64,000 nucleotides of DNA, from contig NZ_CP058278.1 of assembly GCF_013389455.1 (NCBI RefSeq), forward strand, positions 372,001 through 436,000, read 5' to 3'. The stretch is from Flavobacterium inviolabile. GTDB taxonomy: Bacteria > Bacteroidota > Bacteroidia > Flavobacteriales > Flavobacteriaceae. Every line of letters starts with the position of its first letter. Within the stretch, counting starts at the first letter, position 1. This document shows positions 18,148 to 26,883 of the stretch, piece by piece. Below the pieces are notes generated by a model. That model was not told where the DNA came from and made no database searches. It saw nothing but the letters and a program-made list of their open reading frames with translations. The translations under genes and the position numbers were made by a program.

Positions 18148-18678
18148 ATGCGTAAAGAAGATTGTTTCTATTTAGGTAAAATCGCTAAAAAATTTAGTTT
18201 CAAAGGGGAAGTTCTGGCTTATTTAGACACGGACGAACCGGAGATGTATGAAGATATGGAATCGGTTTTTGTTGAATTCAACAAAAACCTGGTTCCATTT
18301 TTCATTGAAAGCAGTTCGCTGCACAAAAACGATTTCCTGCGTATCCGCTTTGAAGATATTAACAGCGAAGAAGAAGCAGACAAACTACTGGGCTGCGAAT
18401 TATACCTTCCGTTAACCATGCTTCCGAAACTGGAAGGAAACAAGTTTTACTTTCATGAAGTAATCGGTTTTGATGTGGAAGACAGCCGTTTGGGCGTTAT
18501 TGGTAAAATCGTATCGATCAATGACAGTACCGCACAGCCGCTTTTTGAAATTCTTAATGGCGAAACGGAGATTTTAGTACCAATGATTGATAATTTCATT
18601 GTTAAAATTGACCGTGAGAACAGTAAAGTAGTCATGAATATCCCTGAAGGTTTAGTCGATTTATATCTGAACAGCTAA
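18148..18678 (+). CDS. rimM: Ribosome maturation factor RimM
   Basis: 176 residues, usual length. N-terminal RimM barrel (YLGKIAKKFSFKGEVLAYL) and C-terminal PRC-barrel (YFHEVIGFDVEDSRLGVIGK, ILVPMIDNFIVKID). RimM binds S19 and assists maturation of the 30S head. It is cotranscribed with rpsP. Confidence 0.96.
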   Translation: MRKEDCFYLGKIAKKFSFKGEVLAYLDTDEPEMYEDMESVFVEFNKNLVPFFIESSSLHKNDFLRIRFEDINSEEEADKLLGCELYLPLTMLPKLEGNKFYFHEVIGFDVEDSRLGVIGKIVSINDSTAQPLFEILNGETEILVPMIDNFIVKIDRENSKVVMNIPEGLVDLYLNS

Positions 18679-18701
18679 ACGTCACCCCTCACCTTATTAT
18701 T

Positions 18702-19409
18702 ATGTTCGAATTCAAGCAGTTCAAAATAGAACAGGACAGATGTGCTATGAAAGTAGGTACAGACGGTGTTTTATTAGGTGCCTGGACTCCCGTTGAACAC
18801 CATCCTTTCAGCATACTCGATATTGGCGCCGGAACCGGCTTAATAGCTCTTATGCTCGCACAGCGTTCTTTTGCAGAACAGGTTGATGCCCTTGAAATTG
18901 ATGAGGAAGCCTACGAACAGGCTGTTGAAAATTTTGAGAACAGTCCGTGGAACGATCGTTTATTCTGTTACCACGCTGCTTTGGATGAATTTGTTGCGGA
19001 AATTGAAGACGAATACGACTTGATTGTTTCCAATCCCCCTTTTTATACGGAAGATTATTATTCCCAGAACGAACAACGCGACACCGCTCGTTTTGAAGAC
19101 GCAATGCCTTTTGAGGATCTCGTTGAAGCTGCCGCAGTGCTGCTTTCGGAAACCGGCATTTTTTCCGTAATCATTCCTTTTAAGGAAGAAGAACGTTTTA
19201 TTGCCCTGGCAAAAGACTGCGACTTGCATCCTTTTAAAATTACCCGTGTTAAAGGCACACCGGCAACCGCTGTTAAACGAAGCCTGATTGCTTTTAGCAG
19301 AAATCCGGAAACAACCTTAAGCACAGACGAACTGGTTATTGAAATTTCCCGTCACAATTATACTCCGGAATACACCGAACTGACGAAAGCGTTTTACCTG
19401 AAAATGTAA
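18702..19409 (+). CDS. trmN6: tRNA1(Val) (adenine(37)-N6)-methyltransferase
   Basis: 235 residues. Starts FKQFKIEQDRCAMKVGTDGV, typical for this family, then a SAM-binding motif LDIGAGTGLIALMLAQR and the N6-adenine catalytic motif NPPFY. This is the YfiC/TrmN6 group that modifies A37 of tRNA-Val. It follows rimM by 23 bp, so probably belongs to the same transcript. The exact tRNA substrate is from family knowledge. Confidence 0.85.
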   Translation: MFEFKQFKIEQDRCAMKVGTDGVLLGAWTPVEHHPFSILDIGAGTGLIALMLAQRSFAEQVDALEIDEEAYEQAVENFENSPWNDRLFCYHAALDEFVAEIEDEYDLIVSNPPFYTEDYYSQNEQRDTARFEDAMPFEDLVEAAAVLLSETGIFSVIIPFKEEERFIALAKDCDLHPFKITRVKGTPATAVKRSLIAFSRNPETTLSTDELVIEISRHNYTPEYTELTKAFYLKM

Positions 19410-19672
19410 TTCCTTTTCAGCCTTATTATACCGGCGACCATCACCTCAAACATATTCAGCATACCGGTACTGCATTCGCGGCACGACTTATTATTGTGAC
19501 AAATAACACAATAAATACCGATTATCACAAATACTGTTTTTTAAAACAACTTCTGTCAATTATTCCTTCGTTAAGAGTCTTAAATTTCGATTGAATATAT
19601 AATTATAACAATACTGTCACTTGAATAGTTGATTTTGTTTCCTTACTTTTGTCAACCAAAATTATAAACAAA
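19410..19672. promoter_or_regulatory. Intergenic region with gcdH promoter
   Basis: TTG at 19621-19623, a 20-bp spacer and TACTTTTG at 19644-19651 form a good promoter, with a leader of about 16 bases. Further upstream TTGTG-N8-CACAA (19494-19511) is an inverted repeat that could be a regulator site. No gene was seen here. Confidence 0.55.
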
Positions 19673-20851
19673 ATGAGACCAGACTTATTTCAAGCTCCTG
19701 ATTATTACCAATTAGACGATTTATTGACGGAGGAACATAAATTAGTTCGTGATGCAGCACGGGCATGGGTAAAACGTGATGTGACACCTATTATTGAAGA
19801 ATATGCTCAAAAAGCAGAATTTCCGAAACAATTAATTAATGGTTTAGCAGAAATCGGAGGTTTTGGACCTTATATTCCTGTTGAATATGGTGGCGCCGGA
19901 TTAGATCAGATTTCTTACGGTTTAATCATGCAGGAAATTGAAAGAGGTGATTCTGGTGTTCGTTCAACATCATCTGTTCAGTCTTCATTAGTAATGTATC
20001 CTATCTGGAAATACGGTAATGAAGAGCAACGCATGAAATATTTACCAAAATTAGCGACCGGTGAATTCATTGGCTGTTTCGGATTAACAGAGCCTGATCA
20101 CGGTTCGAATCCGGGTGGTATGGTAACCAATTTTAAAGATATGGGTGACCATTATTTATTAAACGGTGCTAAAATGTGGATCTCTAATGCTCCTTTTGCT
20201 GATATTGCAGTAGTTTGGGCAAAAGATGAAACCGGAAGAATTCACGGATTAATCGTGGAAAGAGGAATGGAAGGTTTTACAACTCCTGAAACACATAACA
20301 AATGGTCTTTAAGAGCTTCTGCTACCGGAGAGTTAATTTTCGACAATGTAAAAGTTCCTAAAGAAAATTTATTACCCAATAAATCCGGATTAGGTGCTCC
20401 GCTAGGATGCCTTGATTCTGCACGTTACGGAATTGCCTGGGGTGCTATTGGTGCTGCTATGGATTGTTATGACACGGCATTGCGTTATGCAAAAGAGCGT
20501 GTTCAGTTTGACAAACCAATCGCTGCAACACAATTACAACAAAAGAAACTGGCTGAGATGATTACCGAAATCACAAAAGCACAATTATTAACCTGGAGAT
20601 TAGGTGTATTGAGAAACGAAGGAAGAGCTACTTCTGCCCAAATCTCAATGGCCAAAAGAAATAATGTGGATATGGCTTTAACAATTGCACGTGATGCACG
20701 TCAGATGTTAGGTGGTATGGGTATTACCGGTGAATACTCTATCATGCGTCACATGATGAACTTAGAATCTGTTGTGACTTACGAAGGAACACATGACATC
20801 CACTTACTGATTACCGGTATGGATATTACCGGTCATGCTGCTTTCAAATAG
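19673..20851 (+). CDS. Glutaryl-CoA dehydrogenase-like acyl-CoA dehydrogenase
   Basis: 392 residues from ATG 19673 (TTG 19649 is in frame but overlaps the promoter box). The family signatures are RSTSSVQSSLVMYPIWKYG, GCFGLTEPDHGSNPG, SLRASATGELIF and ARYGIAWGAIGAA. The catalytic glutamate is in VVTYEGTHDIH. This pattern matches glutaryl-CoA dehydrogenases more closely than short-chain or isovaleryl enzymes. The FAD enzyme oxidises and decarboxylates glutaryl-CoA to crotonyl-CoA in lysine and tryptophan breakdown. Monocistronic, with its own promoter and terminator. Confidence 0.88.
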   Translation: MRPDLFQAPDYYQLDDLLTEEHKLVRDAARAWVKRDVTPIIEEYAQKAEFPKQLINGLAEIGGFGPYIPVEYGGAGLDQISYGLIMQEIERGDSGVRSTSSVQSSLVMYPIWKYGNEEQRMKYLPKLATGEFIGCFGLTEPDHGSNPGGMVTNFKDMGDHYLLNGAKMWISNAPFADIAVVWAKDETGRIHGLIVERGMEGFTTPETHNKWSLRASATGELIFDNVKVPKENLLPNKSGLGAPLGCLDSARYGIAWGAIGAAMDCYDTALRYAKERVQFDKPIAATQLQQKKLAEMITEITKAQLLTWRLGVLRNEGRATSAQISMAKRNNVDMALTIARDARQMLGGMGITGEYSIMRHMMNLESVVTYEGTHDIHLLITGMDITGHAAFK

Positions 20852-20872
20852 TAGTTATACAATGCTATAAAA

Positions 20873-20902
20873 AAAAGAGTTCCGGAAAGAACTCTTTTTT
20901 TA
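20873..20902 (+). terminator. Terminator after the glutaryl-CoA dehydrogenase gene
   Basis: Stem AAAGAGTTC/GAACTCTTT followed by a run of T. Confidence 0.85.
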
Positions 20903-20947
20903 TATCCAAACTCTTCATAGCTTTGAATAAACAAAAAACAAATAGTT

Positions 20948-21442
20948 ATGAATCTAAGCGAATTTTTAATGCCTGAATTTCAGCATGAAATGGCCAGTAC
21001 CCGAAAAATGCTGAGTGCCTTACCCGAAGCCGAACTGGATTTTAAACCACACGAAAAAGCAATGAGCCTGGCGGAATTAGCCAATCACCTTGCCGAAATA
21101 CCAACATGGATTCCCATCACGTTACTGCAACCGGAACTGGATTTCTCTACGCTTAACTATACCCCGACCAACTACAGAACGGTAGCAGCGCTTTTAGAAG
21201 CTTTTGATACCAATGTAGCAGAAGCCCAAAAACTACTCCAGGAAGCCCAGAATGAAACGTTTCAGGAACAGTGGACCATGCGAAACGGTGAAACGGTTTA
21301 TTTCACCCTGCCCAAAATGTCTGTTTACCGGATGTTTGTCATGAACCACACCATTCACCACAGAGGGCAAATGTCGACCTACATCCGATCCGTTGGCGGC
21401 AAAGTACCCGGAATGTACGGACCCACAGCCGATGAAAACTAA
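20948..21442 (+). CDS. DinB-family protein
   Basis: 164 residues forming a predicted four-helix bundle. The three DinB metal-ligand histidines are visible: LANHLAE (near 47), and NHTIHHRGQ (two, near 133 and 137). DinB/YfiT-like proteins bind a metal and some act as thiol-dependent transferases, but most are uncharacterised. The last block (HHRGQMSTYIRSVGGKVPG) is strongly family-like. Own terminator downstream at 21484. Confidence 0.88.
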   Translation: MNLSEFLMPEFQHEMASTRKMLSALPEAELDFKPHEKAMSLAELANHLAEIPTWIPITLLQPELDFSTLNYTPTNYRTVAALLEAFDTNVAEAQKLLQEAQNETFQEQWTMRNGETVYFTLPKMSVYRMFVMNHTIHHRGQMSTYIRSVGGKVPGMYGPTADEN

Positions 21443-21483
21443 GAATCACGATAGTTTATAGTTAAATTAATAAAATCAATGTT

Positions 21484-21514
21484 AAAAGCTTCCCCCGAAA
21501 CGGGAAGCTTTTTT
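21484..21514 (+). terminator. Terminator after the DinB gene, joined to the next promoter
   Basis: Stem AAAAGCTTCCC/GGGAAGCTTTT with T-run. The run merges directly with the -7 box TATTTTTG at 21514-21521. Confidence 0.8.
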
Positions 21515-21521
21515 ATTTTTG
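21514..21521 (+). promoter_or_regulatory. -7 promoter box of the DUF3050 gene
   Basis: TATTTTTG, 15 bases before the ATG at 21537, so the mRNA leader would be only about 8-10 bases. Confidence 0.55.
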
Positions 21522-21536
21522 TAGCAAACTTTTACC

Positions 21537-22322
21537 ATGAATATAAAATCTGTCAACAAAAAAATACAGCCACAAAGGGACATTTTATTGAGCCATCCTT
21601 TATACAGTCAGATCCAGAACATAGATGACTTACATTGTTTTCTTGAGGGTCATGTTTATGCTGTTTGGGATTTTATGTCATTATTAAAGGCATTACAGTC
21701 CAAACTGACCTGTACGACCACACCCTGGTTTGCGACCAAAAATCCGGAGACCCGCTATCTGATCAACGAGATCGTTCTTGCTGAAGAATCGGATTTATCT
21801 CTGGACGGCAAAAGGCTGAGCCATTTTGAAATGTATCTCGATGCGATGCACGCCTGCAATGCAAACACCAGCCAGGTTAATGCTTTTTTGGACAATGTGA
21901 TCCGTACGCAGAATATTTTTGTATCCATCAAACAAAGCGATCTGCATGCTGATATAAAGGCATTTCTCGATTTTACTTTCCGTGTTATCGAAGAAGGCAA
22001 GCCGCATGAAATTGCCGCTGCATTCACTTTCGGAAGAGAAGATCTGATCCCGGGAATGTTTACCGCTATATTGAAACATTTCCAGGCGAATTTCCCGACT
22101 ACCGATCTTTCCAAACTGATTTATTATTTTGAAAGACATATTGAGCTGGATGCCGACGATCACGGTCCTATGGCTATGCAAATGATTACGGAACTATGCG
22201 GTGAAGACAATCAGAAATGGAAAGAAGTGGAAGCTGTTTCCATACTTGCACTGGAAAAACGCATCGGCTTATGGAACGCTATCGAAGCACACATACACCA
22301 GAAGCATCTTGCTACAACATAA
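21537..22322 (+). CDS. DUF3050 protein, heme-oxygenase-like fold
   Basis: 261 residues. FLEGHVYAVWDFMSLLKALQ (about 33-52) and TRYLINEIVLAEESD, then FTFGREDLIPGMF and FERHIELDADDHGP, are typical of DUF3050. The repeated Glu/His/Asp pairs on helices (E-x-x-H, E-R-H-x-E-x-D-x-D-D-H) are consistent with a metal centre of the heme-oxygenase-like diiron group. The substrate is unknown. Cytosolic, with a single-gene promoter and a bidirectional terminator. Confidence 0.82.
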   Translation: MNIKSVNKKIQPQRDILLSHPLYSQIQNIDDLHCFLEGHVYAVWDFMSLLKALQSKLTCTTTPWFATKNPETRYLINEIVLAEESDLSLDGKRLSHFEMYLDAMHACNANTSQVNAFLDNVIRTQNIFVSIKQSDLHADIKAFLDFTFRVIEEGKPHEIAAAFTFGREDLIPGMFTAILKHFQANFPTTDLSKLIYYFERHIELDADDHGPMAMQMITELCGEDNQKWKEVEAVSILALEKRIGLWNAIEAHIHQKHLATT

Positions 22323-22327
22323 AACAG

Positions 22328-22353
22328 AAAAACATCCCAAGGGATGTTTTTTT
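22328..22353. terminator. Bidirectional terminator between DUF3050 gene and polyamine operon
   Basis: Stem AAACATCCC/GGGATGTTT with A-run upstream and T-run downstream, between convergent genes. Confidence 0.8.
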
Positions 22354-23370
22354 TTATTTTGATTTCCATATAAATCCGTCCAGTACATAATGGGTAAACT
22401 GCGGAACGGCAAGCAGCGGTACCAATACAAAATGAGCCGCCGTAAAGTCCATTCCACGCATCGAGAACTGTTCGTTCCAGACCGCTATTTCCCATATATA
22501 TTCTTCCAGAAAGGCAATTAAAAGCAGTATTCCCAAATAGAAAACAACGCCTTTAAATTTCGTGAGATACGACATCGCTCCCCATAAAGCAGTACCTTTT
22601 CCGTCAATTTCTTTCAAAAAAATCAGTGCCATATATGGTATGCCGTGAGAAACCACATTGAGCATCGTAAAGATCAGATCGTTATTATAGTACACTATAC
22701 CAAAATACCAGGATAGGGCAGTTCCGGCGATTATTGCATTCTTGGGGATATTAAAAAAACGGTTCTTCCATGCCTTATAACTTACACTGAGTACGTAAAC
22801 GACTAGTATTAAAAAGTAGAACACCCGGAATATTTCCAGCAAACCTTCATTTTCAAACTGCAAAAACTCGTTTGGCATAAACCAGTTAAAGTTTCTTTCC
22901 GGGGAAAAGAACCAATACAACATCGGGTAGCCCGTAACAGTATAGATTACCAGACTGTCAAAATATTTGTTTCTCTTTAATCTGGGTTCATTACGGGAAT
23001 ATAGCCGCATAAATCCATACTGCTGCCTTATAAAATGAAAAACAGCCACATACGCCAATACCGACCAAAAAACCCGGCTGCCAAAGGAGAACAGGACAAG
23101 CCCTATACAAAAGCACAGCACCGGCAATCCTATCATCAGTTTTTTTCGCTTCTGAAATTCAGACGAAACAAAATATGTTTTAAATAATGTGGCATAAACA
23201 TGGGCCACGTCAATAAAAACGATCAGAAAAAGCCAGATATAAAAAGAGTGTTTCGCTTCTATTTCCAGCAGCCATTGCTGACCTAAAACAATAATACCCA
23301 AAACCAAAAAAGAGGGCGCTAAAATAAATATGGTATCTGTTTTAGCTCTATGTATCCAGGGCTGCATCAT
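22354..23370 (-). CDS. Multi-pass membrane protein of polyamine-type operon
   Basis: 338 residues with about eight to nine hydrophobic helices. Histidines and polar residues sit at helix ends in an ordered pattern: DVAHVYATLFKTY, FHFIRQQYGFMRLYSR, NVVSHGIPYMAL and PQFTHYVLDGFIWK. This spread resembles membrane metal enzymes (desaturase or hydroxylase type), but I cannot assign a named family. The start overlaps the end of the FAD oxidase gene by 23 bases, so translation is probably coupled. It is the last gene of the operon. Function inferred only from context: it may act on the same membrane-located product as the oxidase. Confidence 0.7.
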   Translation of the reverse strand: MMQPWIHRAKTDTIFILAPSFLVLGIIVLGQQWLLEIEAKHSFYIWLFLIVFIDVAHVYATLFKTYFVSSEFQKRKKLMIGLPVLCFCIGLVLFSFGSRVFWSVLAYVAVFHFIRQQYGFMRLYSRNEPRLKRNKYFDSLVIYTVTGYPMLYWFFSPERNFNWFMPNEFLQFENEGLLEIFRVFYFLILVVYVLSVSYKAWKNRFFNIPKNAIIAGTALSWYFGIVYYNNDLIFTMLNVVSHGIPYMALIFLKEIDGKGTALWGAMSYLTKFKGVVFYLGILLLIAFLEEYIWEIAVWNEQFSMRGMDFTAAHFVLVPLLAVPQFTHYVLDGFIWKSK

Positions 23371-24973
23371 CTATGATTGTATTAACTACATTAATTCCCT
23401 GGTGAAAAGCTTCTTCAAAAATTGAAATACCGGATAAATCCGAATGGGCAAAATAGATCTTATTTTCGATTGGCTGTTTTGCTGCTGCTTTGGCTTTGCC
23501 AAACAAAAATCCCGGAACCGGGCTTATCATCCCATGTCCTAAAAGATGTATTTCCATTTCTTCAATATTGTCTTCAATATCAGGATGGGCAATTTTTAAA
23601 TCCTTAATAACCATTTGTTTCCAGAATTCTTTACTTTTCTTATACATTTCCCTTCTACTTTTACCGGAATCGGAAGCAGAAAAACTGTAATAGTAGGTAA
23701 TTACCTTTCTGGACTGTAATTGCTGTAATGACTGGTGCTGGTCATAGATATACCCCAATCCCTCAGCGCCATAAATCACATTATCCCAACACAGCGGATA
23801 GCTGTAATTATCTGAAAGTTCCCTGACAACAAGTGTCGCCAGCAGCCACGGCGCATAATGAAAAGCCTGCGCTATGGGTTTTCTGTCTTTCAGCAAATAC
23901 TGGTTTACAAATTGCGGGGTGGCTAAAATAACTTTATCTGCCAGTATTTCTATTGTTTCTTTCGTTTCATCATCATACACCCTGGTTACAACTTTATCAT
24001 TCTGAATCGTAATATTATGAGCCAGATGTCTTTTTAAGGTTTTTCCATCGACATATTGCTTTAAATGAGCTGTCAGTCTTGCATTACCTTCGGCCCATGT
24101 TAGTACATTTTCGGCTTTATCAGAAGTTGCATCGTGTTTTCTTGCGGCAAAATAGTGTATACCGGCCCAGGCAGAAACAAATTCAATTCCATATCCGAAA
24201 TCGTCTCTGCAGCAATAGTCTACATAATTTAATAACGGTCCGGCAGTAAATCCGTTTTCACCGAGCCACTGTTTCATCGTTATGTTATCAAAATCCTTAG
24301 CATATTTTTCATTGGAAGACTGCGCTAACGGAATATCAAAAAGGTATTTTCCATCCGATCCTTTTGCGGTTCTGAAAAAATCCATTTTCTCAAAAAACAA
24401 CTGAAATGCTGTGTTCTCTCCGGTCGTGTTTCCTGATTTCGGAACAAGGCTTTCCTGCCAGCTGTTTTTATAATACAGCCGTTCCTGAGGCGAAAACGTT
24501 AATTGTTCTTCATCAAATACCGGGTATCCCTTTTCATCATAACGGACAATAATCTGTGCTTCTTCCAGGAATGCCAACAATTCTTTATCACTGAAATTAG
24601 GTAGGGGCAGGTAATGTGCTCCCAACGGGTATTTTGAGTATTTGTTCTCACCGTTTGACGAGTTTCCGCCTACATGATTTTCCAATTCAACGATTAAAAA
24701 ATCTGTAATTCCTTTTTTAGCAAATTGCCGGGCAGCACTTAAGCCAGTTATTCCGCCGCCAATAATAAGATATGGAGTTGTAATCGTTCTTACCGGTTTT
24801 GGAAAATCATTAAGCCTTAGCCGGTGTCCTAAAATATGGTTTGTCCCGGAAAGGCGGATCATGAAGTTAATGACTTTCTCTTTACAGGACTGTAAAACGG
24901 AAACCAATAATACGGATGTCGCTATTCCTTTTATAAATGTTCTTCTTGAACTATAGTTTCCCCCACTCTTCAT
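23348..24973 (-). CDS. Tat-exported lipoprotein FAD-dependent (amine) oxidase
   Basis: 541 residues. The N-terminus has SSRRTFIKG (twin arginine, residues 10-11), a hydrophobic stretch and LLVSVLQSC (lipobox, Cys30), so it looks like a folded, cofactor-loaded protein exported by Tat and lipid-anchored. The FAD fold begins with YLIIGGGITGLSAARQFAKKG (about 68-88), followed by VELENHVGGNS. The C-terminal part ends with IYFAHSDLSGISIFEEAFHQG, like the FAD-closing motif of monoamine/polyamine oxidases. It overlaps the membrane spermidine-synthase-like gene by 23 bases. A polyamine or polyamine-conjugate substrate is plausible from context, not proven. Confidence 0.82.
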   Translation of the reverse strand: MKSGGNYSSRRTFIKGIATSVLLVSVLQSCKEKVINFMIRLSGTNHILGHRLRLNDFPKPVRTITTPYLIIGGGITGLSAARQFAKKGITDFLIVELENHVGGNSSNGENKYSKYPLGAHYLPLPNFSDKELLAFLEEAQIIVRYDEKGYPVFDEEQLTFSPQERLYYKNSWQESLVPKSGNTTGENTAFQLFFEKMDFFRTAKGSDGKYLFDIPLAQSSNEKYAKDFDNITMKQWLGENGFTAGPLLNYVDYCCRDDFGYGIEFVSAWAGIHYFAARKHDATSDKAENVLTWAEGNARLTAHLKQYVDGKTLKRHLAHNITIQNDKVVTRVYDDETKETIEILADKVILATPQFVNQYLLKDRKPIAQAFHYAPWLLATLVVRELSDNYSYPLCWDNVIYGAEGLGYIYDQHQSLQQLQSRKVITYYYSFSASDSGKSRREMYKKSKEFWKQMVIKDLKIAHPDIEDNIEEMEIHLLGHGMISPVPGFLFGKAKAAAKQPIENKIYFAHSDLSGISIFEEAFHQGINVVNTIIDDAALDT

Positions 24974-26468
24974 CGAAATAACGTACTAAAATCTGATTAT
25001 CAAGACGATTGATTTCTACCGAATTTGCAATCATATCTTTTGAAAAATAATTCAATTTATGAAACTGATAGTTATAGAACCGCAATCCGTTTACTTTTCT
25101 GTTTACCTTATCAAAAGAGGTTGCAAAGCTATTTGCAGCTATCGTATAGCCCCATTCTCCGAAGGAAGGCACATAGGTATGGTAGGCATCCACCTGAGGA
25201 AAGATCTCTTTTACCGTTTTATTGATACACCAGAATGATTTGGGTGCAAAGTAAGGCGACGTTGTCTGCACTACAACGAGCGCATCTTTTGAAAGTATAT
25301 CGTGCAGTGATTTATAAAAGTTTAAGGAGTATAATTTGCCCAAACTATAGTTAGACGGATCCGGAAAGTCAATAATGGCCACATCAAACTTTTCTTTGCA
25401 GTTCTTTGTCCATATATAGGCATCCTGGTTAAACACTTTAACTTTTGCGTCTGTTAAGGAATGCTGATTGAAACCGGTCAGTATTTTATTGGTTTTAAAA
25501 AGTTTTGTCATGCCCTCGTCAAGATCGACCAGGGTAATGTTTTTCACCTCTTTATATTTTAATATTTCCCTTACGGCCAGTCCGTCGCCACCACCTAAAA
25601 CGAGTACATTTTCCACTTTTTTTGCTGCAGCCATTACCGGATGCACGAGTGCTTCATGATAGCGGTATTCGTCGGCAGAGCTGAATTGCAGGTTGTTATT
25701 GAGGTATAATTTGTAATCGCTTTTGTTATGTGTCAATACGATACGCTGGTATGGGGTTGAACTGGTATAGACAATATTTTCACCGTATAATTTCCCTTCC
25801 GAAAAAGAAAGAATCGCTTCCGAAAAAAGAAATACCAGAAGCAGGAATACGAAAGAGCCTATCGCTTTTGCTTTAAGGAGATAAGGGCGTTTCAATTCGT
25901 TTTTTAAAACAAAACACAATACGATGGCAATACTAACATTGATCATCCCAAAAAACAGCGAGGTTCGCATTACGCCAAGCTGCGGCACCAGAACCAGAGG
26001 GAATAATATCGAAGCGAGTAAAGCGCCTATATAATCGAATGTGAAAACATTAGATACCAAATCCCTGAAGGCTACCTTATCCTTCAGGATATTCATTAAA
26101 AGCGGTATTTCCAGACCAACCAGGCATCCTGTTACAAATACCAGAAGGTATAAGATAAACTGGAAGTAATCGACACTTTCAAATAATAAAAACAGGATTA
26201 CCGAACTCAGTCCGCCAATTAATCCTACCAGGATCTCAATCTCTACAAAAGTATTGAGCAGGTCTTTCCGGATAAATTTTGAGAAGTAAGAACCTATTCC
26301 CATTGAAAAAAGGTACACTCCAATGATGAACGAGAATTGTTTAACCGAATCTCCTAAAAGGTAACTGGCCAGTGTTCCCGCCACCAGCTCATATACCAGA
26401 CCGCAAGTGGCAATTGTAAATACAGCCATTAGCAGCAGAAATTCAAATTTCAGGTACTTTTTACCCAT
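24951..26468 (-). CDS. Membrane-fused spermidine synthase-like aminopropyltransferase
   Basis: 505 residues from ATG 26468. About seven membrane helices fill residues 1-215. The C-terminal half is a class I methyltransferase-fold spermidine synthase domain: LNNNLQFSSADEYRYHEALVHP (substrate loop with Gln, Asp/Glu, His), VLVLGGGDGLAVREIL (AdoMet-type nucleotide site), VDLDEG and DFPDPSNYSLGKLYS (catalytic Asp region). Residues for aminopropyl transfer look retained. It overlaps the DUF350 gene by 8 bases. Together with the AdoMet decarboxylase gene four genes upstream, it suggests decarboxylated AdoMet is used by a transferase embedded in the inner membrane. Confidence 0.88.
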   Translation of the reverse strand: MGKKYLKFEFLLLMAVFTIATCGLVYELVAGTLASYLLGDSVKQFSFIIGVYLFSMGIGSYFSKFIRKDLLNTFVEIEILVGLIGGLSSVILFLLFESVDYFQFILYLLVFVTGCLVGLEIPLLMNILKDKVAFRDLVSNVFTFDYIGALLASILFPLVLVPQLGVMRTSLFFGMINVSIAIVLCFVLKNELKRPYLLKAKAIGSFVFLLLVFLFSEAILSFSEGKLYGENIVYTSSTPYQRIVLTHNKSDYKLYLNNNLQFSSADEYRYHEALVHPVMAAAKKVENVLVLGGGDGLAVREILKYKEVKNITLVDLDEGMTKLFKTNKILTGFNQHSLTDAKVKVFNQDAYIWTKNCKEKFDVAIIDFPDPSNYSLGKLYSLNFYKSLHDILSKDALVVVQTTSPYFAPKSFWCINKTVKEIFPQVDAYHTYVPSFGEWGYTIAANSFATSFDKVNRKVNGLRFYNYQFHKLNYFSKDMIANSVEINRLDNQILVRYFDEEWGKL

Positions 26469-26676
26469 GTATAGCTGCACTAATAATCATTGATATTCCA
26501 ATTATAAATGCCGCAAAAACGATGGCAACGGCAATATTATTTTTCTGAACAATTTCTTTCCACGTGTTTTCCGGGGTTAATTTTTCAATGACAAAATAGG
26601 CTCCCAAAAGGATCAGTACTCCTAATAGTGAGAAAACAACAGAATTTAAAATCGGTTTTAATGTGATAAGATCCAT
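26461..26676 (-). CDS. DUF350 small membrane protein
   Basis: 71 residues with two membrane helices (about 8-30 and 45-68). The second contains NNIAVAIVFAAFIIGISMII, the DUF350 signature. It is one DUF350 unit, while many relatives carry two. DUF350 (YjfL-like) proteins often neighbour spermidine-synthase-like and PspA-type genes in other bacteria. The biochemical role is unknown. It lies between the 60-residue membrane peptide gene and the aminopropyltransferase gene. Confidence 0.82.
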   Translation of the reverse strand: MDLITLKPILNSVVFSLLGVLILLGAYFVIEKLTPENTWKEIVQKNNIAVAIVFAAFIIGISMIISAAIHG

Positions 26677-26694
26677 ATATTTTTATTTTTAAAA

Positions 26695-26877
26695 CTATTT
26701 ATGATAAAAACGTCCAACGTGTGCCCTGCTTCCGTTACTGCTTCCGTATTTTTCTGTTGCAACACAGTCACAGATCCTGTTTCCGGAGAATATAAACTGT
26801 AAATACAGCAGATAAACGGCTAGTGCAACCAGCAAAGACCATTTATTATTTTTTATAAAGCTTACAATACTATCCAT
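26695..26877 (-). CDS. 60-residue membrane peptide with Cys-x-Cys tail
   Basis: One predicted membrane helix (about 13-31, WSLLVALAVYLLYLQFIF) then a short polar tail with RICDCVATEKY and ending GRFYHK. It is 6 bases from the DUF4178 gene and 18 from the DUF350 gene, inside a tightly packed operon, so it is almost certainly expressed. I do not recognise a named family. The Cys pair next to the membrane might bind metal or form a disulfide. Confidence 0.65.
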   Translation of the reverse strand: MDSIVSFIKNNKWSLLVALAVYLLYLQFIFSGNRICDCVATEKYGSSNGSRAHVGRFYHK

Positions 26878-26883
26878 CTGAAA

